A stretch of 23,552 nt of DNA from an uncultured Treponema sp. Its GTDB lineage: Bacteria; Spirochaetota; Spirochaetia; Treponematales; Treponemataceae. Numbering within the stretch: the first letter of the stretch is position 1; the number at the start of each line of letters is the position of its first letter. The translations under genes and the position numbers were made by a program. Below are positions 7,979 through 14,975 of this stretch, piece by piece. The notes under the pieces were generated by a model that saw only the letters and a program-made list of their open reading frames with translations, was not told where the DNA came from and did no database searches. Location of the stretch: positions 1 through 23,552 of the forward strand of contig CAKZZO010000028.1 of assembly GCA_937885175.1 (NCBI GenBank), written 5' to 3'.

Positions 7979-9103
7979 ATGAAAAAGTTGGAACCTCTTA
8001 TCTCGGATTTACAGAATAAAATTGCTGAACTAGAAGGCGGACTTGCGACCACGCTGCTAACCTCTGGAAAGGCCGCTATTTTGCAGACGGTGCTGACATT
8101 GGCGCGTGCAGGTGACGAAATCATTGTGTGTGAGAATCTCCGCCCAGAAGTGCATGATTTGTTCAACGTACTAATTCATGATATGGGGATTATCGTCAAT
8201 TTCATACAGTCAACGTATGCAAATGATTATGTTGCGGCAATTTCTCCACGGACACGATGTATTTTTATCGACATTGAAGGCGGCTATATTCCTCAGGCTT
8301 ATGAGGTGGAGCGTATTGCCTATATTGCGCATAAAAATAAAATTCCGCTGATTGTGGATGCTTCTGCAATTTCGCCCTTATCGGTAAAGCCTATTTTACT
8401 TGGTGCAGATATTGTTATCCGAGATTTTTCAATTTTATGCGGTTCTGAGATGTATAAGGGCGGCTCTGCTACGGAGGCAGGAACGTTTGACTGGCGAATT
8501 TCCAATGTGCCGCTTATCAAGGCTGGCGACCCCAGTTGTAATAATATTCGCTGGGCTTTTGACTTACAAAAACAAGATTCCGCCCTTGCCTTTACAATGC
8601 GCCTGAATCACGTAGTGACCCGCATTTTGGATTCAAGGATGAATTATTCTTCTGCTTTTTTGATTTCTAAGGCGGTGGAAGATATTGCCTTGAATCTTGA
8701 GCAAAGGTGTAAGAATGCTATGGAATTGGCAAAACAATTGCTCAAATCTGACAAGATTGCATGGGTGGCCTATCCTACCGTCAGCGATACATCGGCAACA
8801 GCAAAGGCTTATGGAAAAAAATTTGGCCCGACTCTTGCCTTTGCATTTAAAGGCACAAAAGAAGAATCAAAAGAAAAGGCGAAAATTTTTTTGATGCGTC
8901 TAAAGACAATTCTTGTGAGTGCGGAAACGGTTGCAAAACGCAGTGCCATGTATTTTTCGGAAGACGAAAAAAAAGACGGCATGGTTACGTATACCAAACC
9001 GTCTCTTTCATGCTGGAAAGAAAACTGCATTCATTTTGTTTCTGGCATTGAAGAATATAAAACTATCCGTACAGATGTTCTCCAGGCACTAAAAAAAGTG
9101 TGA
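7979..9103 (+). CDS. Cys/Met-metabolism PLP-dependent-enzyme-like protein, possibly catalytically dead
   Basis: A 374-residue protein of the cystathionine synthase/lyase fold. Visible landmarks are LEGGLATTLLTSGKAAILQT (the LEGG and SG-AA region), AGDEIIV, the PLP-binding Asp in VDASAISPL, and LGADIVIRDFS. In active relatives the last motif continues as S-A-T-K, with Lys forming the aldimine. Here the corresponding positions read DFSI (about 149-152). The nearest lysine is K160 in SEMYKGG, which needs a gapped alignment to count. The usual Tyr of the YGGT motif is replaced by NLRPE. It may therefore be a pseudoenzyme or have a shifted active site. It follows a 40-codon ORF and converges on trxA with a terminator between them. 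The start could instead be TTG 7943 (386 residues). Confidence 0.75.
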   Translation: MKKLEPLISDLQNKIAELEGGLATTLLTSGKAAILQTVLTLARAGDEIIVCENLRPEVHDLFNVLIHDMGIIVNFIQSTYANDYVAAISPRTRCIFIDIEGGYIPQAYEVERIAYIAHKNKIPLIVDASAISPLSVKPILLGADIVIRDFSILCGSEMYKGGSATEAGTFDWRISNVPLIKAGDPSCNNIRWAFDLQKQDSALAFTMRLNHVVTRILDSRMNYSSAFLISKAVEDIALNLEQRCKNAMELAKQLLKSDKIAWVAYPTVSDTSATAKAYGKKFGPTLAFAFKGTKEESKEKAKIFLMRLKTILVSAETVAKRSAMYFSEDEKKDGMVTYTKPSLSCWKENCIHFVSGIEEYKTIRTDVLQALKKV

Positions 9104-9106
9104 ATG

Positions 9107-9134
9107 AGAGCTGGTTATTGTTGGCTCTTTTTTT
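9107..9134 (+). terminator. Terminator between the PLP gene and trxA
   Basis: AGAGC (9107-9111) and GCTCT (9124-9128) form a short stem followed by a run of T that overlaps the trxA stop codon. Confidence 0.65.
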
Positions 9135-9444
9135 ACAATCCCAAGGATTTGAGCAGGCCGTCTTTTGGTTGACCGCCTACAACTTGAGCGGCTACTTTTC
9201 CATCCTTAAAAAGATAGAAAGCAGGAATGCTCATAATGCCATACTGTTCCGCCAAGTCTGACTCATCATCAACATTAATTTTGCAGACTTTGATGTCTGA
9301 ACGTTCGTTTGAGATTTCTTCTACAACGGGACCCATCATTTTGCAGGGACCGCACCAACTTGCCCAAAAATCAACCAAAACGGGTTTGTCTGATTCCAAT
9401 ACTTCACGCTTGAAATTATCTTGTGTTACTGCAATGCTTGCCAT
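9133..9444 (-). CDS. trxA: Thioredoxin
   Basis: A 103-residue cytoplasmic thioredoxin that reduces disulfides in client enzymes. The redox motif WCGPC (about residues 30-34) lies in the classic VLVDFWASWCGPCKMMGP context. The cis-Pro loop SIPAFYLFKDGK is intact, and the length is normal. AGGAGA lies seven bases before the ATG. A strong promoter lies upstream (TTGCCG at 9496-9501, TATATT at 9473-9478, minus strand, 17-base spacing). The gene is divergent from the histidine gene and convergent with the PLP gene, so it is transcribed alone. Confidence 0.97.
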   Translation of the reverse strand: MASIAVTQDNFKREVLESDKPVLVDFWASWCGPCKMMGPVVEEISNERSDIKVCKINVDDESDLAEQYGIMSIPAFYLFKDGKVAAQVVGGQPKDGLLKSLGL

Positions 9445-9472
9445 GGCTTTCTCCTAATTATTGCTTTATTTA

Positions 9473-9501
9473 AATATACGAAAGAAATGAAAAATCGGCA
9501 A
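9473..9501 (-). promoter_or_regulatory. trxA promoter
   Basis: On the minus strand, TTGCCG (9501-9496), a 17-base spacer and TATATT (9478-9473). The resulting leader carries a proper AGGAGA before the trxA ATG. Confidence 0.7.
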
Positions 9502-9516
9502 GAGAAAAATACTTCA

Positions 9517-9545
9517 TTGTGCATAATAAGACATTTTGTTATAAT
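9517..9545 (+). promoter_or_regulatory. Promoter of hisA-hisIE with the start codon at the expected +1
   Basis: TTGTGC (9517-9522), 17 bases, then a perfect TATAAT (9540-9545). Six bases later comes the ATG at 9552, so the mRNA is predicted to begin on or next to the start codon. No Shine-Dalgarno sequence is present. Confidence 0.7.
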
Positions 9546-9551
9546 GGGATT

Positions 9552-10853
9552 ATGGTAATCGCTTCAATTGATTTAAAAGACGGGCACGTGGTGCAGTTAA
9601 AAAATGGAAAAGATTTGGTTTTGCAGCGTGATGATGCAGATGCTTTGATTTCTGATTTTAATACCTTTGGTGAGGTGGCAGTAATTGACCTTGATCAGGC
9701 TTTGCGCAATACGGATGCAAAAGGAAATACAAAAAATACGGCACTCTTAAAAACGCTGTTACGACGGGGAAATGTACGCGTAGGTGGTGGAATTCGTGAC
9801 GTAAAGAAAGCGCGGGAACTCATTTCGCTGGGTGCAGAAAAAGTGATTATAGGAAGTGCAGCCTGGAATCCAGAGCCAAAAGCAGGCGAATCAATTTTGA
9901 ATACAGCCTTTTTGGAAGAAGTGAATAAGGCCATCGGAAAGCAGCGCGTGATTATCAGCGTGGACGCAATCAAGGGAAAAATTGCGGTTAAGGGTTGGAC
10001 AGAAACGGTAGATATTTCACTTATAGACGGTGCAAAAGAAGCAGAAAAATATTGTTCTGAGTTGCTTTTTACCTGTGTGGAAAAGGAAGGCTGTATGCAG
10101 GGCACCGACATGGATGCGGTTCGTGCCTTGCGGGGAGCGGTAAAATGCCGTGTGGTTGCAGCAGGCGGTGTAAATTCGCTGGAGCAGGTGACGGAACTGG
10201 AAAAAATGGGCTGTGACGTACAGTTGGGCATGGCCTTGTATACAGGAAAAGTAAGTCTGCAGGATTCTTTTATCAATTGCTTGAACTGGGAAAAGACAGG
10301 TGATTTGCTGCCGGTTATTGCTCAGAGTCCTGCTGGCGAAGTGCTGATGATGGGATATGCAAACCGCGAGGCTTTTGCAAAGTCCTTTGAGACAGGAAAA
10401 CTGACATTCTACAGCCGTACACGCAATGCCCTCTGGACAAAAGGTGAGACGAGCGGACATTTTCTTGAACTGATAAAGATGCGGGCTGATTGCGATCGCG
10501 ATACTGTGCTTGCAACGGTTATTCCTCATGGCGGTGTGTGTCATACGGGTAGCTGGACATGCTTTGGTTCTGAGCCAGATGAAAAGTCTTCTCTTGAACG
10601 CTTGTATGGCACAATTGCGGAACGCTTTGCAAATCCACGACCAGGAAGTTATACGGCTACATTGGATGCCAAGCGTGTCCGCGAAAAGGTGATGGAAGAA
10701 GCCGAAGAACTTTGTGATGATGCCGAAAGTAAAGATGAAGTGATTTGGGAAGCGGCGGATTTGCTTTACTTTGTAAGTGTATTGATGTACAAGGAAGGCG
10801 TAGACTGGCAGGACGTGTACAACGAGCTTGATCGCCGTCACAAGGAAAAGTAA
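9552..10853 (+). CDS. hisA-hisIE: Trifunctional histidine biosynthesis fusion HisA-HisI-HisE
   Basis: A 433-residue fusion covering three histidine-pathway steps. Residues about 1-243 are the HisA (ProFAR isomerase) barrel. The catalytic acids are in ASIDLKDG and SVDAIKG, the conserved Thr is in LFTCVEKEG, and the phosphate loops are RVGGGIRD and VAAGGV. Residues about 244-350 are HisI (PR-AMP cyclohydrolase), with the metal-binding set ADCDRDT and PHGGVCHTGSWTCF. Residues about 351-433 are HisE (PR-ATP pyrophosphatase), with SYTATL and the EEAEEL ... EAADLLYF acidic helices. HisIE fusions are common, but having HisA in front is unusual. HisA is divergent (KEG where RDG is usual). The in-frame GTG at 9519 lies inside the promoter, so ATG 9552 is chosen. 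The next gene follows after eight bases. No other his genes are in view. Confidence 0.92.
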   Translation: MVIASIDLKDGHVVQLKNGKDLVLQRDDADALISDFNTFGEVAVIDLDQALRNTDAKGNTKNTALLKTLLRRGNVRVGGGIRDVKKARELISLGAEKVIIGSAAWNPEPKAGESILNTAFLEEVNKAIGKQRVIISVDAIKGKIAVKGWTETVDISLIDGAKEAEKYCSELLFTCVEKEGCMQGTDMDAVRALRGAVKCRVVAAGGVNSLEQVTELEKMGCDVQLGMALYTGKVSLQDSFINCLNWEKTGDLLPVIAQSPAGEVLMMGYANREAFAKSFETGKLTFYSRTRNALWTKGETSGHFLELIKMRADCDRDTVLATVIPHGGVCHTGSWTCFGSEPDEKSSLERLYGTIAERFANPRPGSYTATLDAKRVREKVMEEAEELCDDAESKDEVIWEAADLLYFVSVLMYKEGVDWQDVYNELDRRHKEK

Positions 10854-10861
10854 GAGCCGCC

Positions 10862-11338
10862 ATGTTCCGAAAGATGCGCAGATTTAAGCAGCAAGTTTCT
10901 CAGGAAAAGTGTATTGAAATTTTGAAAAATGAATGGCGCGGTGTGCTTGCCGTGCTGGGAGACGATGGCTATCCTTATACGGTGCCCATTGATTTTTTCT
11001 ACGATGAGACAGACGGAAAGATTTATTTTCACGGGGCAAAGGAAGGGCACAAAGTAGATGCCATTTCCAAATGCGATAAAGTATCTTTTTGTGTGATGGA
11101 TAAAGGTTTTCTGAAAGAGGGTGATTGGGCACTGAACATTACAAGTGTGGTAGTTTTTGGCCGACTGAAGCCCGTTACTGATTTTGAAAAGACAAAGGAA
11201 AAAGTGTGCGCACTCGGTCGCAAGTATCACCCCACAGCAGAAGCAGTAGAGATTGAATGGGAAAATGCCAAAAACCGTGTGTTGTGCCTGGAACTGACCA
11301 TTGAGCACATGACAGGCAAACTGGTAAACGAAAAATAA
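10862..11338 (+). CDS. Pyridoxamine-phosphate-oxidase-like flavin-binding protein (Nim-like)
   Basis: A 158-residue split-barrel protein. WRGVLAVLGDDGYPYTVPID followed by FFYDETDGKIYFHGAKEGHKVDAI is the N-terminal pattern of the NimA/PNPOx-like family, which binds FMN or haem and often reduces small aromatic or nitro compounds. It begins eight bases after the hisA-hisIE stop and is almost certainly co-transcribed, although no link to histidine is known. The Shine-Dalgarno sequence is weak (AAGAG), so coupling to the upstream gene is likely. A second possible start is ATG 10874. The substrate is unknown. Confidence 0.85.
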   Translation: MFRKMRRFKQQVSQEKCIEILKNEWRGVLAVLGDDGYPYTVPIDFFYDETDGKIYFHGAKEGHKVDAISKCDKVSFCVMDKGFLKEGDWALNITSVVVFGRLKPVTDFEKTKEKVCALGRKYHPTAEAVEIEWENAKNRVLCLELTIEHMTGKLVNEK

Positions 11339-11369
11339 AGGCTGCAGGAAAATTAGAGAAAATATGTTT

Positions 11370-11531
11370 TCATTTAACGCCGGCAACCAATGTCCAGAAT
11401 TGAATGGAATTGTCTTTTTTTACCCGAATCTGCGGGAGTTTTGAATAGGTGGAAATCAATAGTTCTCCATCTGCGGTCAGCCCCACATGCCGTACACGAA
11501 GGCCACTGCAAAAGCGTTTGCCCTGATGCAT
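11370..11531 (-). pseudogene. 53-codon fragment, probable gene remnant
   Basis: A minus-strand frame from ATG 11531 to TGA 11370 encodes a plausible protein segment (it contains GLRVRHVGLTADGELLISTY), with neither a Shine-Dalgarno sequence nor space for a longer gene. A stop codon lies upstream beyond about 17 more sense codons. It has the look of the C-terminal end of a larger protein whose front is gone. I cannot name the family. The first codons contain the 12-bp CAGGGCAAACGC also found at both ends of the window. Confidence 0.35.
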
Positions 11532-11544
11532 ATAGAATGCTTTA

Positions 11545-11573
11545 TTGTAAATGGAGAAAAAAAGTAGTATAAT
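11545..11573 (+). promoter_or_regulatory. Promoter of the flavin reductase-like gene
   Basis: TTGTAA (11545-11550), a 17-base spacer, then a perfect TATAAT (11568-11573). GCGAGGT precedes the ATG at 11595. Confidence 0.75.
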
Positions 11574-11594
11574 GATGGACTAAGCGAGGTTAGT

Positions 11595-12143
11595 ATGGAA
11601 TTTGATTCAAAACAAGCAGTAATTGTTCCAGAAGGTGTGTTTATCATTGGAACCTATGATGAAAACGGTGTGCCCAATGCAATGAATGCGGCATGGGGTA
11701 TTCAGAACGACAATGAGGAAATTACACTCTTTCTTGCAAAGCATAAGACGACAGAAAATCTGAGAAAAACGGGTGCGTTTACCGTGGCCTTTGGTACAAA
11801 AAATACCGTGACGATTTCTGATTACTTTGGCATTGAAAGTGGAAGCAAGGTAAATAAAATCGAAAAAGCAGGCGTACACCTACACAAAAGTACCCATGTA
11901 AACGCACCGATTATCGAAGAATATCCGCTGACGCTGGAATGCGAAGTAAAAGAATGGGACGAAAGGCGGGAAATGCTGGTCGGGAAAATCATTGCTCAGC
12001 AGGCGGACGAGTCTATTCTGACAGACGGCAAAATTGATTTGGGTAAACTCCAGCCGATTATGTACGATGCTTCATTCCACGTTTACCGAGTAATTGGCGA
12101 AGTAGTTGGCCAGGCATTCAGCGATGGAAAGAAACTGAAATAA
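11595..12143 (+). CDS. Flavin reductase-like FMN-binding protein (flavoredoxin type)
   Basis: A 182-residue split-barrel flavoprotein. VPEGVFIIGTYDENGVPNAM followed by NAAWGIQNDNEEITLFLA matches the flavin-reductase-like family, in which FMN is bound and electrons pass to or from ferredoxin-like partners. The later segment TVTISDYFGIESGSKVNKIE and the ending YRVIGEVVGQAFSDGKKL are also typical. It has its own strong promoter and a good GAGGT. It is convergent with the small EamA-like gene, with a weak stem and no T-run between them. The exact electron donor or substrate is unknown. Confidence 0.88.
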   Translation: MEFDSKQAVIVPEGVFIIGTYDENGVPNAMNAAWGIQNDNEEITLFLAKHKTTENLRKTGAFTVAFGTKNTVTISDYFGIESGSKVNKIEKAGVHLHKSTHVNAPIIEEYPLTLECEVKEWDERREMLVGKIIAQQADESILTDGKIDLGKLQPIMYDASFHVYRVIGEVVGQAFSDGKKLK

Positions 12144-12166
12144 ATGCGATGGAATTCAGCCGGCAA

Positions 12167-12595
12167 TTACTGTCGGTTGATGAACCAAAGCCCTGCAAGG
12201 CAGAGCAGTACGCCGATGATTTTGCTCCATGAGATTGATTCGTGATAACCAATCACGGCGACAAAAATGAGGGCGATGGAAAGCAGACCATTTGCAACCG
12301 TGGCAAGTGTACTTACTTTCCAGCCTGCCTTGTATGCAAAAATAAATCCCACTTCAAGCCCTGTAATCACAATACCTAAGATGACTGTTGCCCAGTTTGC
12401 AAGGGAAATTTCGCGGAAGAGATTGCCACCCCGTGATGTGACAAAGAATGCGAGGACAGAAAAAATTGTTGCCACACCGTAAGTCACCGTCATGGAGGCA
12501 TAGGTGTTCATTTCTGGCGGAATTCCTTTTGTACAGATTTGATATACGACATTGGATAGGACGATTACCGCCAGCGGCCAGATAAAATTGAACAT
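12167..12595 (-). CDS. Small EamA-like membrane transporter subunit
   Basis: A 142-residue, very hydrophobic inner-membrane protein with four to five helices. It corresponds to one half of a ten-helix EamA/DMT transporter and ends ESISWSKIIGVLLCLAGLWF, the usual C-terminal pattern of an EamA repeat. Such single-domain proteins are thought to dimerise. AGGAG lies six bases before the ATG. It is downstream of hflX on the same strand, and the 94-base gap can fold into alternative hairpins, which may control it. The substrate is unknown. Confidence 0.82.
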   Translation of the reverse strand: MFNFIWPLAVIVLSNVVYQICTKGIPPEMNTYASMTVTYGVATIFSVLAFFVTSRGGNLFREISLANWATVILGIVITGLEVGFIFAYKAGWKVSTLATVANGLLSIALIFVAVIGYHESISWSKIIGVLLCLAGLWFINRQ

Positions 12596-12596
12596 A

Positions 12597-12689
12597 TTTT
12601 TCTCCTAAAACTCATCTTCAAAGGCCTACTGATGAGGATGGTCAGCCAGCGATATTCCGCAGTAACCCTACCCGGCGGCAGTGAAAATA
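12597..12689 (-). promoter_or_regulatory. Structured leader with two mutually exclusive folds before the EamA-like gene
   Basis: On the minus transcript, GGTTA (667-663) can pair with TGACC (644-640) around a GCG/CGC hairpin (660-658 with 651-649), followed by CTCATC/GATGAG (636-631 with 616-611) just before AGGAG; all positions are offsets from 12000. Alternatively TACTG (664-660) pairs with CAGTA (631-627), breaking both. I could not match it to a known riboswitch class, although TAGGGTTAC followed by CTGG loosely recalls the ykkC family. It has no clear ykkC core. Confidence 0.35.
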
Positions 12690-13805
12690 CTATAGCAGAA
12701 GCGAAGCATTTGGTGAAGATGAAAGTAATTCGTTTATTTTTTCCAGCAGTTTGTTAAAGCCGTCGTGTGTTTTTGCGCTGACTTCTATGGCATCGGGAAA
12801 GACTGCACGGAGATGAGCAAGTTGCGGTGCATCGTCAGAAAGGCTGTCAATTTTGTTTAGGACGATGATGCGGGGGTTTTGGGCGGCACCGATTTCTTCC
12901 AGAACGGAAACAACGGTAACGTACTGAGATTCGGCATGGTCATCGCTTGCGTCCAGAACGAGCAGAATGACATCCGCATGCTGGGCTTCTTCCAGCGTGG
13001 ATTTAAATGCGTTGACCAGAGAATGAGGCAAATGTGAGATGAATCCAACGGTGTCCGTGAGGAGGACAGTTTTGTTTGGAGGAAGATGCAGCTTGCGGGT
13101 GGTAGGGTCAAGCGTGGCAAAGAGTTTGTTTTCTACAAAGACATCTGCGCCAGTGAGGGCATTGAGGAGCGAGGATTTTCCAGCATTGGTGTAGCCTGCA
13201 AGTGCGCAGGTGGGAAGGGCATAGCGTTCACGGCGTTTACGTTGGGTCTGTCTGTTGCGGACGACTTGGGTGAGTTCCCGCTTGACTTGCGCAATTCTTT
13301 CCCGGACTTTGCGGTTGTCCAGTTCCAGTTGTGTTTCGCCCGAACCTTTTGCGCCAAAATTTCCACCGCGTTGCCGGGCCATGTCTCCATAGGAATGTGC
13401 AAGCCGTGGCAGGGAATATTCCAGGCGGGCCAATTGTACCTGAAGGAGGGCTTCTTTGGTCTGTGCTCGATCGGCAAAAATTCGTAAGATAACTTCCTGT
13501 CGGTCAATGACAGGACACTTGGCAAGTTTTTCCCAGTTGCGCTGCTTGCGGGGCGAAAGTTCAAAGTCAAAAATGATGATGTCGGCGTCCAGTTCTTCTG
13601 CGAGGGCTGCAATTTCCGCCGCCTTTCCCTTACCTAAGCCATAGACAGGATTTTCTTCTAAGCGGGCAAGCGACATGGAACGGGCAAGTTCATACCCCAG
13701 GGTGTCTACCAGTCCTTCTAACTCGGAGACATTAGTTTTAGGAGCGCCTATCAAAAGTGCGCGGATTTTTTTGTTTTCTTCTTGGGCGACTTCAAACATA
13801 GGCAT
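12690..13805 (-). CDS. hflX: GTPase HflX
   Basis: A 371-residue ribosome-associated GTPase that splits stalled or heat-damaged 70S ribosomes. The N-terminal HflX domain includes NPVYGLGKGKAAEIAALA. The linker GAKGSGETQLELDNRKVRER is diagnostic. The G domain has P-loop GYTNAGKSS, switch II DTVGF, NKID and SAK. The length is normal. No Shine-Dalgarno sequence precedes the ATG. TTGCAA and TACACT with a 17-base spacing place transcription start close to the start codon. The EamA-like gene follows on the same strand. Confidence 0.96.
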   Translation of the reverse strand: MPMFEVAQEENKKIRALLIGAPKTNVSELEGLVDTLGYELARSMSLARLEENPVYGLGKGKAAEIAALAEELDADIIIFDFELSPRKQRNWEKLAKCPVIDRQEVILRIFADRAQTKEALLQVQLARLEYSLPRLAHSYGDMARQRGGNFGAKGSGETQLELDNRKVRERIAQVKRELTQVVRNRQTQRKRRERYALPTCALAGYTNAGKSSLLNALTGADVFVENKLFATLDPTTRKLHLPPNKTVLLTDTVGFISHLPHSLVNAFKSTLEEAQHADVILLVLDASDDHAESQYVTVVSVLEEIGAAQNPRIIVLNKIDSLSDDAPQLAHLRAVFPDAIEVSAKTHDGFNKLLEKINELLSSSPNASLLL

Positions 13806-13813
13806 ACATGCAG

Positions 13814-13842
13814 AGTGTACTATGACAAAATAATTATTGCAA
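13814..13842 (-). promoter_or_regulatory. Possible hflX promoter, near-leaderless
   Basis: On the minus strand, TTGCAA (13842-13837), 17 bases, then TACACT (13819-13814). Eight bases separate it from the hflX ATG, and no Shine-Dalgarno sequence is present. Confidence 0.45.
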
Positions 13843-13910
13843 TAAAAAGCCCTGCAGTTAAAAATCTACAATGTATAGAATTTATTTGATATTTTTAGTA
13901 CAGTGTTTTT

Positions 13911-14720
13911 ATGAAGAAAATTTGTTTTACAGTAATTTCGGTCGCACTTTGTGCATTTGTTTCTTGTTCTAAGGCTCAGCCAAAAGCGGTGCAGACAGCA
14001 GCCGAAAAAGACACACTCTTTCAGGTGGCTACCTTGCAGTCTCTTATGCTTGGCTATTATGACGGCGTTTCAACTGTCGGAGAGTTGAAGCAGAATGGCA
14101 GCATTGGTATTGGTTGTTTTGAAGGCGTAAACGGTGAGTTGATTATGCTTGACGGAACGGTTTATCAGGCAATTTATGATGGAAGCATTAAGATTCCCGA
14201 TGACGCAACAAAGATACCCTTTGCGAATACCACTCCCTTTGAATGTGATATTTCCGTATCCCTTGAAAATATTGATTCTTTAGAGATGCTGAAAGAGCAG
14301 TTGAGTGCAGTTGTAGAAAAGAACGGAAGGAACCTTTTCTATTTTGTCCGCATTGACGGTGATTTTGAGGCAACGAATTTCAGAAGCGAGTATGTGCAGA
14401 AAAAGCCCTACAAGCCTTTGGCAAAAGCCATGGAAACAGACCAGACTTTCTTTGACCTTACAAATGTTTCTGGTACGATTGTGGGTCTTTACTGTCCGGA
14501 CTATATGGACAAGCTGAACACTCCAGGCTGGCACTTTCACTTTATCACCGCTGACAAAAAAATGGGTGGTCATCTGCTTGAAGCAAAGGCAAAAAGTCTT
14601 GCAGCACAGATTGACACAACCACTTCATTCAAGATGATTCTGCCAGAAGACGAGGTATTCCAGAACGCTGGTCTTGCCCAAGATTTGAGCGAAGACATCC
14701 GTGCCGTTGAAGTAAAGTAG
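13911..14720 (+). CDS. budA: Alpha-acetolactate decarboxylase with a lipoprotein signal
   Basis: A 269-residue member of the family that turns acetolactate into acetoin. The zinc-binding set is visible in GWHFHFITADKKMGGHLLE, with His spacing 2 and 11 as in characterised enzymes. LMLGYYDGVSTVGELKQNG and GCFEGVNGELIMLDG are family landmarks. Unlike most bacterial versions, it starts with a signal peptide ending VSC (MKKICFTVISVALCAFVSC), so it is probably a lipoprotein facing the periplasm. Exported versions are known in Brevibacillus. No acetolactate synthase gene is nearby. The ATG lacks a Shine-Dalgarno sequence, and a TACAGT lies six bases upstream. A stem without a T-run follows the gene. 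Confidence 0.88.
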   Translation: MKKICFTVISVALCAFVSCSKAQPKAVQTAAEKDTLFQVATLQSLMLGYYDGVSTVGELKQNGSIGIGCFEGVNGELIMLDGTVYQAIYDGSIKIPDDATKIPFANTTPFECDISVSLENIDSLEMLKEQLSAVVEKNGRNLFYFVRIDGDFEATNFRSEYVQKKPYKPLAKAMETDQTFFDLTNVSGTIVGLYCPDYMDKLNTPGWHFHFITADKKMGGHLLEAKAKSLAAQIDTTTSFKMILPEDEVFQNAGLAQDLSEDIRAVEVK

Positions 14721-14747
14721 GCTTAGACTTAAAAGAAATAATGCAGC

Positions 14748-14779
14748 AGAGTGTTCTTGCTGTGGCAGGGCAACACTCT
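14748..14779 (+). promoter_or_regulatory. Hairpin after the decarboxylase gene
   Basis: AGAGTGTT (14748-14755) and AACACTCT (14772-14779) form a perfect 8-bp stem with a 16-base loop. No T-run follows, so it is a 3'-end stabiliser or a weak or factor-dependent terminator. Confidence 0.5.
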
Positions 14780-14825
14780 CGCACCTTTTGGCAAAGAAGC
14801 TGAAAAAAACAAGGCTTTGAATTTT

Positions 14826-14970
14826 CATGGCGTTGCGTCAGCTTTGCTGCCGCCGGGCTTTGCGGGGTTACGCTGCCGCTCCATTCGTCCGCCCTGTCAT
14901 TGCCCGGTTAGGCCGGACAATCCCAGTGCTACCGAACGGCTTCGCCGCCCCTACAATCCCTAACGCTCAC
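14826..14970. repeat. GC-rich interspersed repeat with internal hairpin
   Basis: A sharply GC-richer stretch than its surroundings, with no convincing gene in any frame. It contains ATTGCCCGG (14899-14907) and CCGGACAAT (14913-14921), a 9-bp stem with one mismatch and a 5-base loop. Sequences of this style occur as dispersed non-coding repeats in many bacteria. No second copy lies in this window. Confidence 0.5.
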
Positions 14971-14975
14971 TACCT

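Noticed and set aside
9519..9551. GTG start for hisA-hisIE adding 11 residues
   Set aside because: These codons lie within the -35 to -10 region of a strong promoter, and HisA proteins normally begin near the ASIDL motif.
9695..10276. 193-residue minus-strand frame opposite hisA-hisIE
   Set aside because: Shadow of a well supported gene; its translation is rich in Ser/Pro/Thr with no recognisable domain.
10838..11386. 182-residue minus-strand frame opposite the PNPOx-like gene
   Set aside because: Antisense shadow rich in Phe, His and Cys; the plus-strand gene has clear family motifs.
12640..12689. ykkC-type riboswitch before the EamA-like gene
   Set aside because: Only the short TAGGGTT and CTGG pieces are reminiscent; the conserved ACACGG and downstream core are absent.
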